Source: Leptospirales bacterium (GTDB lineage: Bacteria; Spirochaetota; Leptospiria; Leptospirales; Leptonemataceae). Taken from it: DNA of 64,000 nt. The stretch spans positions 1-64,000 of the forward strand of contig JAIBBN010000013.1 of the NCBI GenBank assembly GCA_019694655.1, read 5' to 3'. Positions 43,230 through 53,210 of this stretch are shown here, piece after piece. Each line of letters begins with the position of its first letter. The stretch's first letter is position 1. The position numbers and the translations under genes are program-made. Under the pieces are notes generated by a model. The model was not told the origin of the DNA. It saw only the letters and a list, made by a program, of their open reading frames with translations, and did not search any database.

Positions 43230-44037
43230 ACGCTGGCCGGCGGCGTGGACTGCGGTCAGTCTACGCGACGACGAGTTTCAGCGCTTTGCCGACCTGATCA
43301 GCGAGGCCGCTGGCGTTCATCTGGCCCCGATCAAGAAATCGCTGGTACAGGGTCGACTTTCCGCAAGGTTGCGCGCGCTTGGCTGCACAGATTTTCTCAG
43401 TTACCACAACATCTTGCAGCAGGACCACGCTGAACGACAGCGAGCGATTGATCTTTTGACGACGCACGAGACTTCTTTTTTTCGACATTCTTCACATTTT
43501 GAAGCTCTGGCTGAAATGGCCCGGCGTTCCGATTCCGCCGAATTCCGCGTTTGGAGCGCGGCCTGCTCCAGCGGGGAAGAAGCCTACAGTATTGCCATGA
43601 TTCTGGCTGAGCATTGCCGCGGGGCGTGGAGCGTGGTAGCTACCGATATCAGCCAGGGCATCCTGGCGCAGGCGGCGCGCGGGGAGTTTCGCATCGAACA
43701 AAAGCAACAGGTGCCGCCGGCCTTGCTCAAGCGTTACTGTCTGCGCGGCGTGGACCAACGAGCACATCTGATGAAGATTTCACGCCAGCTTCGAGAGCGA
43801 GTTCGCTTCATGCAGGCCAGCGTTCTGGCGCCGCCGCCCTTTGGCGAATTGTGCGATGCCGTCTTTCTTCGCAATGTAATCATCTATTTTCCGGAGTCAA
43901 ATAAGCAGCGTGCGTTGCAAATTGCGATTTCTCGGTTGAAGCGCGGAGGTCGGCTTTTTCTGGGCGGCTCCGAATCGCTGCGGCCGCAACAGCCCGGCAT
44001 GCGCATGGTGCAACCAGCGGTATATAGCAAACAATGA
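43201..44037 (+). CDS. cheR: chemotaxis protein methyltransferase CheR
   Basis: The 278-residue protein methylates receptor glutamates with S-adenosylmethionine. It has the N-terminal CheR domain and TTHETSFFRHSSHFEAL, then SAACSSGEEAYSIAMIL, VVATDISQGILAQAARGEF and CDAVFLRNVIIYF. ATG 43201 gives this layout; a longer upstream frame lies inside cheW in another register. It is followed by cheD with a 4-bp overlap. Confidence 0.95.
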   Translation: MKNQSASEFERWPAAWTAVSLRDDEFQRFADLISEAAGVHLAPIKKSLVQGRLSARLRALGCTDFLSYHNILQQDHAERQRAIDLLTTHETSFFRHSSHFEALAEMARRSDSAEFRVWSAACSSGEEAYSIAMILAEHCRGAWSVVATDISQGILAQAARGEFRIEQKQQVPPALLKRYCLRGVDQRAHLMKISRQLRERVRFMQASVLAPPPFGELCDAVFLRNVIIYFPESNKQRALQIAISRLKRGGRLFLGGSESLRPQQPGMRMVQPAVYSKQ

Positions 44038-44534
44038 AGTTCGTTGCCGAGGGAGATGTTTACCTGAAGCCCGGCGAAATGGCCTGGGCCGAAGCCGGTG
44101 TGCGCATCCGCACTGTACTGGGAAGTTGCGTAGCAATTTGTTTCTGGCATCCCGAGCGACGCAGCGGCGGAATGGCCCACGTTATGCTGCCCGGGCGCGC
44201 CTCGCCCGCCCCTCAGCTGGACGGCCGGTATGCTGATGAAGCGATGGCTATTATGGTAAAGCAGATGAGGCGCCACGGAGCGCCGCAAGAGTACATTGCC
44301 AAGATATTTGGCGGGGCTTCGCTGCTGGCCGGACTCTATGGCAGAAGCGCAAGCGTCGACGTCGGGGCGCGTAACATAGAGCGCAGCCGGCAGCTGCTGG
44401 AGGAGCACGGCCTAATGCTTCAGTCCAGCGATCTGGGCGGGCAAGTTTATCGTCGGCTGCACTTCGAACTCAGCACCGGCGATGTTTGGCTGAAGCGCCT
44501 GCCGCTGCATGTTCCGACAGGCGCCCAACGATGA
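44034..44534 (+). CDS. cheD: chemoreceptor deamidase CheD
   Basis: The 166-residue protein deamidates receptor glutamines. The catalytic cysteine is Cys32 in TVLGSCVAICFWHP and the histidine is His49 in GGMAHVMLP. IFGGASLL and the C-terminal GDVWLKRLP are typical. It overlaps cheR and cheB by 4 bp each, so the adaptation genes are coupled. Confidence 0.95.
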   Translation: MKFVAEGDVYLKPGEMAWAEAGVRIRTVLGSCVAICFWHPERRSGGMAHVMLPGRASPAPQLDGRYADEAMAIMVKQMRRHGAPQEYIAKIFGGASLLAGLYGRSASVDVGARNIERSRQLLEEHGLMLQSSDLGGQVYRRLHFELSTGDVWLKRLPLHVPTGAQR

Positions 44535-45640
44535 GCGAAACGCAAAGCACAGTACTGGTCATTGACGATTCCGCAGTAGTCCGCGAGGTGCTCTCTTTCG
44601 TGATTCAGAGCGATCCATCGCTGCGTCTTCTGGGCACGGCTTCCGATCCGATCTTCGCCTTGCAGAAGATGAAAGAAGAGTGGCCGGATGTCATCATACT
44701 GGATATCGAGATGCCGCGCATGGATGGCCTTACTTTCTTGCGTCAGTTGAGTAAACAACGGCCGACGCCTGTCGTACTCTGTTCTTCGCACGCCGAAAAG
44801 AATGCCCGCGTTACTCTCGAGGCTTACTCCCTGGGAGCGGCGGAAGCCATTGCCAAACCAAAGTTCGGTCTGCGCGATTTCCTCAGCGAATCCGCAGAGG
44901 AAATTCTGCGCGCAGTGAAGTCCGCAGCGCGCGCTGATGTGCGCAAACTCTTTCCGCTGACAACGGGCGCGCGCCTTGCCGCGCCCGTCTCCGTTGTGCA
45001 GCCCGAACCTGCCATAACCGTCGCCCGTGAGGCGACTGTCGAACCCGCCGCAGCCGGCAGCGCCTTGATACTGATCGGGGCCTCCACCGGCGGAACAACG
45101 GCCCTGGAACAAATTCTCAGCGAACTGCCGGCAGGCTGTCCGCCAATTTTGATCGTCCAGCATATGCCCGAAAATTTTACGCACGCTTTTGCCCAGCGCC
45201 TGGACCAGCGTTGTGCGCTCACCGTACGCGAGGCGGCCGACGGCGAGACGTTGCAGGCCGGACTCTGTCTGCTGGCTCCCGGCGGGAAGCATATGCGTCT
45301 TTCGCCAGGCGGTCGCAACGTACAAATATTCGATGGGCCGCTGGTGAATCGGCACAGGCCGTCCGTCGATGTTCTATTTGAGTCCGCGGCCCGTCGGCCG
45401 GAGACAGGCGGCGTCCTGGCGCTGCTGCTCACCGGCATGGGAGGCGACGGTTCCAGAGGACTTTTGCATCTGCGCGAGGCCGGGGCCATGACCATCGGCC
45501 AGGATCGAGAAAGTTCCGTAGTCTACGGCATGGCAGCCGAAGCTATGAAATTGGGCGCAGTGCAGCAGGAATTGCCGCTGGCGAGGATGCCGGCGGCCAT
45601 CGTTGAATTTGCAGCGGGACGGCGACGCGCCGCAGGGTAG
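44531..45640 (+). CDS. cheB: chemoreceptor methylesterase CheB
   Basis: The 369-residue protein removes receptor methyl groups. The receiver domain has Asp58 in [11 protein letters not shown], and the esterase has Ser185 in [10 protein letters not shown], His211 in [11 protein letters not shown] and Asp306 in [10 protein letters not shown]. The linker is longer than usual (about 130-175). ATG 44531 overlaps the cheD stop. Confidence 0.96.
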   Translation: MSETQSTVLVIDDSAVVREVLSFVIQSDPSLRLLGTASDPIFALQKMKEEWPDVIILDIEMPRMDGLTFLRQLSKQRPTPVVLCSSHAEKNARVTLEAYSLGAAEAIAKPKFGLRDFLSESAEEILRAVKSAARADVRKLFPLTTGARLAAPVSVVQPEPAITVAREATVEPAAAGSALILIGASTGGTTALEQILSELPAGCPPILIVQHMPENFTHAFAQRLDQRCALTVREAADGETLQAGLCLLAPGGKHMRLSPGGRNVQIFDGPLVNRHRPSVDVLFESAARRPETGGVLALLLTGMGGDGSRGLLHLREAGAMTIGQDRESSVVYGMAAEAMKLGAVQQELPLARMPAAIVEFAAGRRRAAG

Positions 45641-45647
45641 CACAGAT

Positions 45648-47678
45648 ATGAAGTGGATCTACAACCTCCGACTCTGGCAGAAGTTTCTGATTCTGGGGGC
45701 GGCGCTGGGCTTCTCACTGGTTTTGCTGGTATTCCTTCTGATCAGTGCGCGTTCCGTACAGATCGACTTTGCGCGCTGGGAGACCTACGGCAATCGCTAC
45801 TTGCGACCATTGCGCCAGGCGCTGGCGCCGACGCTGGACTACCGCCGCCTGAACACCGCTGGACTGCAGGATACTGACAACGCGGGCGCACAGCGAAATG
45901 CCAGTGCCGCCAGTATCGATGAGTCCTTTCAGCGACTGGAAGAGGTGAACGCCGAACTGGAAAACGAACTGGAAACGACGCAGGCGGCCATGCGAGCGCG
46001 TAATCGCGAATCTCTGCGACCAACGCAACTGGCCGCGCGCTGGCAAGAATTGCAGGGACGCAGTGAACGCGGCCAGTCTTCACGCGACGAAGTCACACGC
46101 TTGATCAAGGATCTGCGCGGACTGTACGCTCACGTCGGCGATACTTCAAAGCTGATCCTTGATCCAGATCTGGATACCTACTACACGATGAGTGTCACCC
46201 TGATTCGGCTGCCAGACTACTGGGAGGCTGCTTCCGATCTGAGCGATCTGGCCGAGCTTGCGGCAAACAAGAAGAACCTGGAGTTCCGGGAGCGCGCCGA
46301 GCTGCTGCGATTGGCGGCCGTTGTGCGCTCGCACAGTGAAGCGATTCAATCCGAACAGGAGCGTGCATTCACGGAAACGCGCAATTTCTCTGGCAGCGCA
46401 ACTCTGGAAGAAAAGACCGGTCCGCTACTGCGCAGCTTTCTGGCTGAGAATGAAGAGCTGGTTTCATTTATTGAGAAGAATATCATTCAGAAAGAAAGCG
46501 CCGAAGCCTCGCCCTCCGAGGTTAGAAAGCGCGGCGAGAAGGCGTTGGACGCAAGTTTTCGGCTCTTTGACACGGCGCTTGATGAACTCGACGACATGCT
46601 GGAAACGCGCATCGGCGGCTTTCGCCGCAGCATGTATATGATATTAGCAGCCGTCGCACTCTCGGTGCTGGTGGCCGCAACGCTGACAGTGTTGATGCTC
46701 CGTCAGATCCTCTCTCAAATCTCCAGCGCCATGGAACTGACCGGCAAGCTTTCAGAGGGCGACATGAGCGCGCGCGTCGAGGCCCGCAGCCGCGACGAAA
46801 TTGGCCGCATGCTTGGGGCGCTCAGCAACATGGCGCAGAGACTTTCTGATATCATTGACGAGATTCGCAATTCCGCCGAATCGATGGCCACGGCTTCCGA
46901 TCAGGTCAACGCTACCGCCCAATCGCTGGCCCAATCCTCCAGCGAGCAGGCTGCCAGCGTGGAAGAAACCAGCGCCAGTCTGGAAGAGATGAACGCCAGC
47001 ATTGCACAAAACGCCGACAACGCCACAACCACCGACGACATTGCCACGCGCACCGCCAATGAGGCCCGCGATGGCGGCTCGGCAGTGCAGGAAACGGTGC
47101 AGGCAATGCGCAAGATTGCCGAAAAAATATCAATTATTGAAGCCATAGCCTACCAGACCAACCTGCTGGCTCTGAACGCCGCCATCGAAGCGGCGCGCGC
47201 CGGCGAACACGGCAAAGGCTTTGCCGTGGTGGCCTCCGAAGTACGCAAGCTTGCCGAACGCAGCCAGGTGGCAGCGCAAGAGATCGGCAGTCTGGCATCC
47301 GGCAGCGTGACCATTGCTGAGGGCGCTGGTCGACTGCTCGATCAGATTGTGCCGAACATTCGTCAAACGGCGGATCTGGTGCAAGAAATCAGCGCGGCCT
47401 CGCGCGAACAGACCTCCGGCGTCCACCAGATCAGCCTGGCCATTGAGCAGCTGGAAAAGGTCACGCAGCAAAATGCGTCAGCCTCGGAGGAGCTTGCTGC
47501 GACGGCCGAAGAGATGAACGCTCAGGCCGCGTCGCTCCAGAATATGATGTCATTTTTCCGGGTCCAGGAACGACGCGGCGCCGCGCCACGTACGCCCAAC
47601 GCGCCACCGACTGGCCTCAGCTACGCGGCGCCCGCGCCGGTTGCGAGCGACGACGATGCCGGATTTGAGCGTTTCTGA
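45648..47678 (+). CDS. methyl-accepting chemotaxis protein
   Basis: The 676-residue receptor has a first membrane helix at about 13-34 and a long helical ligand domain of about 290 residues. A second membrane helix is at about 329-351, then HAMP, then the MA signalling domain with the hairpin tip [28 protein letters not shown] (about 498-525). After a Pro/Ala linker it ends GFERF, which fits the x-aromatic-x-x-aromatic pentapeptide that docks CheR or CheB. It begins 7 bp after cheB. Ligand unknown. Confidence 0.95.
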   Translation: MKWIYNLRLWQKFLILGAALGFSLVLLVFLLISARSVQIDFARWETYGNRYLRPLRQALAPTLDYRRLNTAGLQDTDNAGAQRNASAASIDESFQRLEEVNAELENELETTQAAMRARNRESLRPTQLAARWQELQGRSERGQSSRDEVTRLIKDLRGLYAHVGDTSKLILDPDLDTYYTMSVTLIRLPDYWEAASDLSDLAELAANKKNLEFRERAELLRLAAVVRSHSEAIQSEQERAFTETRNFSGSATLEEKTGPLLRSFLAENEELVSFIEKNIIQKESAEASPSEVRKRGEKALDASFRLFDTALDELDDMLETRIGGFRRSMYMILAAVALSVLVAATLTVLMLRQILSQISSAMELTGKLSEGDMSARVEARSRDEIGRMLGALSNMAQRLSDIIDEIRNSAESMATASDQVNATAQSLAQSSSEQAASVEETSASLEEMNASIAQNADNATTTDDIATRTANEARDGGSAVQETVQAMRKIAEKISIIEAIAYQTNLLALNAAIEAARAGEHGKGFAVVASEVRKLAERSQVAAQEIGSLASGSVTIAEGAGRLLDQIVPNIRQTADLVQEISAASREQTSGVHQISLAIEQLEKVTQQNASASEELAATAEEMNAQAASLQNMMSFFRVQERRGAAPRTPNAPPTGLSYAAPAPVASDDDAGFERF

Positions 47679-48150
47679 CTCGCGCCTGGCCGGGCAGTTC
47701 CTCACACTGCGCATTGCCGGCCGACTTTGCGCGATGCCCATCGCCGCCGTGCTGGAAATCATCGAGCGCGCCAGCCTGACCGGCATCCCCGCCAGTCCGC
47801 CCTTTGTCGCCGGAATGATGGACATGCGCGGCCGACCGGTGCTGGTACTCGATCCTGCGCAGCGGTTCTTTGGCGCACCTACGATGCCTACACGCGCCAG
47901 CTGCATTGTTCTCTTACAGGAGGGCATGACTCCGGGAAAAACGCTGTGCGGCCTCCTGGTTGACAGCGTGCACGATGTCATATCGCTGCAAGATACTTCG
48001 CCGGCTGAATTGCCGGACATGGGCTACAGCGCTCAGCTGCAATTCCTGGAAGGCGTGGCAACGATTGGCGGCGAAGTAATTTTCGTACTCAAGCCGGAGG
48101 CGATCTGGACGCGCGAGGAGATACAGGCGCTAGATCTGCCGCGCGATTGA
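47656..48150 (+). CDS. chemotaxis coupling protein CheW (second copy)
   Basis: The 164-residue CheW-like protein has [55 protein letters not shown] and a C-terminal strand [11 protein letters not shown]. It differs from the first CheW in sequence and length, so the two may serve different receptors. ATG 47656 starts inside the end of the receptor gene (23-bp overlap). It converges tightly with the cyclase gene. Confidence 0.92.
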   Translation: MPDLSVSDSRLAGQFLTLRIAGRLCAMPIAAVLEIIERASLTGIPASPPFVAGMMDMRGRPVLVLDPAQRFFGAPTMPTRASCIVLLQEGMTPGKTLCGLLVDSVHDVISLQDTSPAELPDMGYSAQLQFLEGVATIGGEVIFVLKPEAIWTREEIQALDLPRD

Positions 48151-48151
48151 G

Positions 48152-49252
48152 CTAGAAGAAGGTTATGTCGTCAGCGGGCAGGCCCTCGACATCCATTACC
48201 GTAAAGATTTCGACTTCGCGCGCCTTGCCACGCAGGGTTTGAGTGCGAAACTTTTTCAGAGGAAAGATTTCGCTTACCTTATCGTAAGTGCTGCGATCAA
48301 GCAGCAGGTCGACATTAGCCTTTTTGGTAAGCGATTGAAGGCGACTGGCGGTATTGACCAAATCACCGATGACGGTGTATTCCATGCGTCGATAGGAGCC
48401 GACGTTACCGGCAAAGACGCGACCGGTGGTAATGCCCATGCCAATGCGTATGTCTTCTTTCAGGTAAGGCGGCTTGGCCTGGTTAAATAGCTTGGTCATG
48501 CCGCGAACGGCGAGAGCCGCGCGCACAGCGTTCTCTGCATCCTGCGGCGATCCAAAGGGGCAACCGAAGGTGGCCAGCAGCGCATCGCCGATCAGCTTGT
48601 TTACCGAACCGTGGTTGCTGAATATCAGATCCATGATATCCGTAAACAGTATGCTTAACAAATCGGCCACGTGACGGGGATCAAGATTTTCGCTAATGCT
48701 GGTAAAGTTGCGAATGTCAATGAAGAGGATGGAAGCAATCAGGCTTTCGCCGGCCACGTTGGCAAGGTCGCCGCTAACAATTTTACTGACCACATCATCG
48801 GAGAAATACTGCAGCAGCAATTTGCGTTCGCCAAGCAGGCGATTCTTAGCTTCCTCGAGTTCGACGCGCTGTCGCTCGCGCTTTACTGTGCTGCCAATGC
48901 GCAGCAAAAGTTCGGCCATGCTGAAGGGCTTGCGAATGATATCTACCACGCCGCGGGCCAGCGAAGTAATGACCATTTCTTCATCTGGATGGTCGGCCAG
49001 GAGCAAAGCCGGGGCCTCTTCCAGATTCGGATGCGAGCGGACTTCGTCCAGCAAATCCAAACCCTTGGCGTCTTCCACGATCTCGGCGACAATGATCAGC
49101 GTTGGCTGGATGCGCAGCATAGCCTCGACGAGGCCGCTGCGCTGGCGGTGAAAGAAGACTTCATATCCCGTTATGGCCAGAAGCTGTTCGAAGCGTGCAA
49201 CTGTCTCATCATCGCTATCGACGATTAACACCCGGGGTCGCGCTTCGCTCAT
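48152..49252 (-). CDS. receiver-linked class III adenylate cyclase
   Basis: The 366-residue protein starts with a receiver-like domain (VDSDDETVARFEQLL). The phosphoacceptor position in LIIVAEIVED is Glu57, not Asp. A coiled linker leads to a class III cyclase. ILFIDIRNF holds metal Asp179, NKLIGDALLATFG holds Lys219 and metal Asp223, and VIGDLVNTASRLQ holds Asp297, Asn300 and Arg304. Lys and Asp at the base-reading positions favour ATP. It makes cAMP. Its ATG overlaps the methylase stop by 4 bp. Confidence 0.92.
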   Translation of the reverse strand: MSEARPRVLIVDSDDETVARFEQLLAITGYEVFFHRQRSGLVEAMLRIQPTLIIVAEIVEDAKGLDLLDEVRSHPNLEEAPALLLADHPDEEMVITSLARGVVDIIRKPFSMAELLLRIGSTVKRERQRVELEEAKNRLLGERKLLLQYFSDDVVSKIVSGDLANVAGESLIASILFIDIRNFTSISENLDPRHVADLLSILFTDIMDLIFSNHGSVNKLIGDALLATFGCPFGSPQDAENAVRAALAVRGMTKLFNQAKPPYLKEDIRIGMGITTGRVFAGNVGSYRRMEYTVIGDLVNTASRLQSLTKKANVDLLLDRSTYDKVSEIFPLKKFRTQTLRGKAREVEIFTVMDVEGLPADDITFF

Positions 49253-50427
49253 CCCGGCCAGTTGCGCGGCAGGCGCTCCGCCTTGCCTATCAAAATCAGA
49301 TACTCGCTGAGCCTTCCGCTTGGGATCTGACTCCATTGCCCGGTCCATTGCATCGAGCGCATCACATGGTCGCGATGGCTCTTTTCGAAGACCCTGAATT
49401 CATAGCCAAGGTCGGAAATCATGCCGGCCAGATCGTCGCGCGAGACGCGGCCCTGGCTGCTGTAAGAAAGCAGCAAATAGGCGCAACGTGCGCTGCGTAA
49501 AGCGCGCTCCATTGCCTCCAGCGCAATCCATCGTCCGCTTTCTGGATTTCGATGATATTCTTCAAATATGGAAGAGCTCGTCGGATCCGAGCAATCGGCG
49601 CGGCGCGCCGCTCTGCCCTGGACGCTGGGTCGATCATTGAGGCAAAGCGTAGTCCAAACATGATAGTAAGAGGCATAGCGAACGCGCGACGGCGGCATGC
49701 GCTCATTGCCGGAGCCGTAGGGCGGATCAAGGTAGATCAAATCGGCGCTCTCGCTTGCCAGAAGATCGAAGAGGTCGGAACGCAATACGCGATGTCCCTG
49801 CTGGGCGGCGGCCGGAATCAACAATGGCAAGCGTAGACTGAGCGTTTGGTAGGAGCGTGAGGCCCAGCGTTTCAAGTAGCTGACCTGATGGCCAACGCTG
49901 CTATCAACGCGGTCCAGCGCCAGAATCAAGGCAGTCAGTAATACGCTGCGTTGGATTTCGCTGAGCGACAATCGATCAAGTTCCGAGCGAATTGCATCCA
50001 GCTTACGCGTGTTCTGCCATTGCCAGAGCTTCTTACGACCATCGCCGGCGTCGGAACAAACCTGGCTGCCATCGCCGCCGTAGTGCTCGCTGAACCAGCC
50101 ATGTTCGGGCGGAAGCGCGTTCAGATAGGCAAGTAAGGGAGCATAGAACTCCTCGTCCTCAGCGCTTAACAGGTAGCACTGGCCGAAAACCTGCGACCAC
50201 ACGGCAATATCATTGGCTGTAGTCCGCAAGCCATTGCGCGCCAGAGCCTGTGCGACGCGCGTGCTGCCGGAGCATGCGTCAAGGGCCGTCCGCACTGGCA
50301 AACGCGAGACAATATTCAATATGTCTGGAATCAGCTTCCGCTTTGAACCGGCATACTTAATACCTTCTGTGCGAAAGTCAAGGGCAGGTGCGGAATCCGC
50401 CGGGTCAAGCGCTGACAATGGGGGCAT
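49249..50427 (-). CDS. D12-class N6-adenine DNA methyltransferase
   Basis: The 392-residue protein methylates adenine in DNA. KYAGSKRKL is at 24-32, the SAM loop ALDACSGSTRVAQAL at 48-62 and the catalytic DPPY at 234-237. This is the order of the D12 (Dam/DpnM-like) class. It has no restriction partner in this window, so it may be solitary. The ATG at 50427 is preferred to an upstream TTG. Its stop overlaps the cyclase start by 4 bp, so the two are coupled. Confidence 0.9.
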   Translation of the reverse strand: MPPLSALDPADSAPALDFRTEGIKYAGSKRKLIPDILNIVSRLPVRTALDACSGSTRVAQALARNGLRTTANDIAVWSQVFGQCYLLSAEDEEFYAPLLAYLNALPPEHGWFSEHYGGDGSQVCSDAGDGRKKLWQWQNTRKLDAIRSELDRLSLSEIQRSVLLTALILALDRVDSSVGHQVSYLKRWASRSYQTLSLRLPLLIPAAAQQGHRVLRSDLFDLLASESADLIYLDPPYGSGNERMPPSRVRYASYYHVWTTLCLNDRPSVQGRAARRADCSDPTSSSIFEEYHRNPESGRWIALEAMERALRSARCAYLLLSYSSQGRVSRDDLAGMISDLGYEFRVFEKSHRDHVMRSMQWTGQWSQIPSGRLSEYLILIGKAERLPRNWPG

Positions 50428-51080
50428 GAAATCGGCCGGACTGACATTGGCAGCAGGCAACGAGCTCGGCCACGGTCAATGGGAAACCAATATTAATTGA
50501 ATCAAGCGATTCGAAATTAGTTGTCGCCGATTGGCTCAATATTGTATGTAGATGAATATTATCTTAACTTTTAAATGCTGCTAGCGGAATTGGCTATCTT
50601 GACGGAATGGGACTACCTGGCACTATGGCCCGGAGATGTCTCTTTTTTGCTTTTCTGAATCCTCACTAATTGAACCTGCGGCCGGCACGACATCGTACAG
50701 CTGTGACAAGGTGCGCCGCATGACTGATAACTTCCAGGTCCGAGTTACGAGGCGCTTACCCCCCTGCTCGCCCTGCTGCGTAATGTTACGCCGGCACGCT
50801 TAGACGCTGTCAGCAAGGAACCATTCATCTCCCTGACGCCGAGCAAGGCGCTGGCGAAGGAGCGCTGCCAGTTGCGCGGCGATGCCGCGTTGCACTGGCT
50901 GCGATTCTTTGCTCTCGACGGCCTTGCAGCGACGGATCTAAAACGAAAGAATTTCATCGCCTGACCCAACGTATTCGCAGCTGACGCCGCCATTATCGTT
51001 TGCTGAAAAATTCACAAAAGGGCCCCGTTGCGCATCGTTAAGCCAATCGGACGCTGAACAGCGTGCGAAAGGAGCAAGGC
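50428..51080. other. intergenic region with no convincing gene
   Basis: This 653-bp gap lies between the divergent methylase and TPR lipoprotein genes. Positions 50480-50600 are clearly AT-rich against the rest of the window (for example AATATT repeated near 50529 and 50557) and probably hold the methylase promoter. From 50731 to 50964 a plus-strand frame of 78 codons encodes plausible amphipathic sequence (LDAVSKEPFISLTPSKALAKER and others) but has no ATG, GTG or TTG start. An 82-codon minus-strand frame overlaps it. Neither resembles a known family. It may be gene debris. Confidence 0.55.
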
Positions 51081-51746
51081 GTGAATTGTTGGCAACGGCG
51101 TAGCAATGCGGCGCCTGCTTTGATTATGGTCGCATGGGCGCTGGCAGCCGGGTCGCTGCAGTGCTCTTCCAGCGCTCCGGAAGCATTCAACGAAGAGCAG
51201 TGGCGCAGCTTCAACGAGGCCCAAACTTTCTACCGCAACCAAAAATTTGATCAGGCGGCGGCCCTGCTGGAGGCGCTCTACAAGGAACGGCCAGACTCAG
51301 TAGAAGCGGCAGTACTTCTGGCGCGCTGTCGCTTCTACACCAGACAGTTCGATCAGGCTGAGAAAGCCCTACAGACTTTCCTCAATCGCGACGCTGACAA
51401 CCCCTACGCCCTGATGTGGCTGGGCAAGACATTGGCCGCTCAGGATGCCCGGCAAAGCGAGGCGGCCGCCATTTTCAGACGCATCTTGCAGCGCGATCCC
51501 GAAAATTACGTAGCTCACTACTATTTAGGAAGGTGCCTGGAGTCGCAGAACGAGCTGCGTCCAGCTCTTGCCGCCTACCAATCGGCGCTCGGCGCCGACT
51601 ATCAGCTTTCGCGCATCCACCTGCACATGGGTCGACTCTTCGAGCGCATGAACATGCCCGAGCGCAGCAGCGAGCATTACCGGATGGTCCGCGCCCTGAA
51701 TATTAACGCGCGTGATGTCGCCGCTGCGTCCGACGAAGGCGGTTGA
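51081..51746 (+). CDS. TPR-repeat lipoprotein
   Basis: The 221-residue protein starts at GTG 51081 behind AAAGGAG with six bases between. An upstream GTG at 51063 has no such site. The leader ends in a lipobox-like AAGSLQC. The mature part is a run of TPR motifs: AQTFYRNQKFDQAAALLEALYKERPDS, ARCRFYTRQFDQAEKALQTFLNRDADN, GKTLAAQDARQSEAAAIFRRILQRDPEN, GRCLESQNELRPALAAYQSALG and so on. It is the first gene of the efflux operon, 3 bp before the TolC gene. It may help assemble that complex. Confidence 0.87.
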   Translation: MNCWQRRSNAAPALIMVAWALAAGSLQCSSSAPEAFNEEQWRSFNEAQTFYRNQKFDQAAALLEALYKERPDSVEAAVLLARCRFYTRQFDQAEKALQTFLNRDADNPYALMWLGKTLAAQDARQSEAAAIFRRILQRDPENYVAHYYLGRCLESQNELRPALAAYQSALGADYQLSRIHLHMGRLFERMNMPERSSEHYRMVRALNINARDVAAASDEGG

Positions 51747-51749
51747 TTC

Positions 51750-53210
51750 GTGAAGCGATTGGCCTTTTCGTTGATTCTTGTGGTGCAGCTGGCATCCCCG
51801 GCGCTTGCACAATCGGCGCCGCCGATGAGCATCGCCCAGGCCGAGGAGCTTGCTGAACAGAATAGCGTCGAGTTACGCTTGCTGCGCGGTGAGCGCGTTC
51901 TGGCGCACGAGGCCGAACGCGCACGCTGGCGCGATTTTTTGCCGCAGGTCTCGCTCTCCTATCGTCGTAACCGTACCGTCGCACAGCGCAATTTCGACAA
52001 CGGCGCCCATTCCGTTCAACTCAGCGTATCGCAGCCTATCTTCGATGGCGGCCGCAGCGTGCTGGCCCTGGAGATTGCGCAACTTGACGCGCGCATGGCA
52101 CAGGAGCGATACGCTGAGGCGCAGGTGCAGTTGCGCCTCAAAGTGCGTGAAAGTTATCTGCGTATTCTCCAGGATCAGGAGGGAGTGCTGATTGCACGCG
52201 GCTCGCTGGAGAGCGCGCATCGCGCCTTACAGCGAGCAGAATTGGAATTGCAGCAGGGCGCGATTGCGGCTCTTGATGAGCGACAGCTGGCCAGCGAATT
52301 CGAGCGAAGGGCGCTGGATCTGGAGCGACAGGATCAGTCGGCGGCCGATGGCTTGAGTTCCTTTCGCCGTCTGCTGCGCCTGCCAGACGACGATTCTCTA
52401 AGTCTCTTGCGTCTCGAGGACCTCGAGCTGCGCTTCCCCTCGCCGCCGCCGGCCAATGAAGATCTTGTCGAGCTTGCTCTCGAACGTCGCTCGGACGTAC
52501 GCCAGGCTCGGATCGACGCTCTTCGCGCCGCGCGCGAGCATCGGATTCAGCAGTATGACTGGCTGCCCACCGTTGCGCTCACCGGCAACCTCGGACGCAC
52601 AGGCGAAGAGTGGCCGCCGCGCACCACAGAGTGGGGCGTTGGCCTTAGCTTCACCTTCCGCGCGTTTGGAAACACGCTGGTTACCGACGCGCAGGAAGAT
52701 CGATCCCGTGGCGAAACCTCGCGCGGCTATTCCTCCAGCGCCACGCTGAACATCTATGACAATGCCAGCTGGCGCGAATCGGAATTGCGCAGTGAAATGA
52801 ATCTCTATCGGGCGCGCGAACGACAACGCGACCTCATGGATGAGGTACGACAGCAAATTGAGAGTTTGCGCCGCGATTTCTTACTGCGCGTGCGTGAGTC
52901 GGAACTGGCCGCAAACAGCCTGCAGGTTCAGGCCGGACGTTTTCAGGTTGACCGCTTGAAATACGAAAATGGCGAGCTGGCGCTGCAGGAATACCTCGAG
53001 CAGGAACTTCGTTTCATTCAGGCGCAACACGATCTGGTCAAACAACGCGTGGATCTGGCGCTGGCCGCCAACCAGATGGAAAGCGCCCTCGGCTTGCCGC
53101 TGGATTCGCTGGGCATGGTCGAGATCCGTATGCGCCAGAACGCAGTCAGCCCTTTGAGCGCTCCGGCGCCGGCATCGGCCAACGACGACGCCAGTCAGGT
53201 TCGACCATGA
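51750..53210 (+). CDS. TolC-family outer-membrane efflux protein
   Basis: The 486-residue protein has a signal peptide (RLAFSLILVVQLASPALAQ) and two copies of the OEP repeat. Long helices such as ALEIAQLDARMAQERYAEAQVQLRLKVRESYLRILQ form the first, and LVELALERRSDVRQARIDALRAAREHRIQQYDWLPTVALTGNLG the second. It would form the outer-membrane channel and periplasmic tunnel of the export pump. Translation starts at a GTG (51750). The fusion-protein ATG overlaps its stop (ATGA). Confidence 0.93.
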   Translation: MKRLAFSLILVVQLASPALAQSAPPMSIAQAEELAEQNSVELRLLRGERVLAHEAERARWRDFLPQVSLSYRRNRTVAQRNFDNGAHSVQLSVSQPIFDGGRSVLALEIAQLDARMAQERYAEAQVQLRLKVRESYLRILQDQEGVLIARGSLESAHRALQRAELELQQGAIAALDERQLASEFERRALDLERQDQSAADGLSSFRRLLRLPDDDSLSLLRLEDLELRFPSPPPANEDLVELALERRSDVRQARIDALRAAREHRIQQYDWLPTVALTGNLGRTGEEWPPRTTEWGVGLSFTFRAFGNTLVTDAQEDRSRGETSRGYSSSATLNIYDNASWRESELRSEMNLYRARERQRDLMDEVRQQIESLRRDFLLRVRESELAANSLQVQAGRFQVDRLKYENGELALQEYLEQELRFIQAQHDLVKQRVDLALAANQMESALGLPLDSLGMVEIRMRQNAVSPLSAPAPASANDDASQVRP

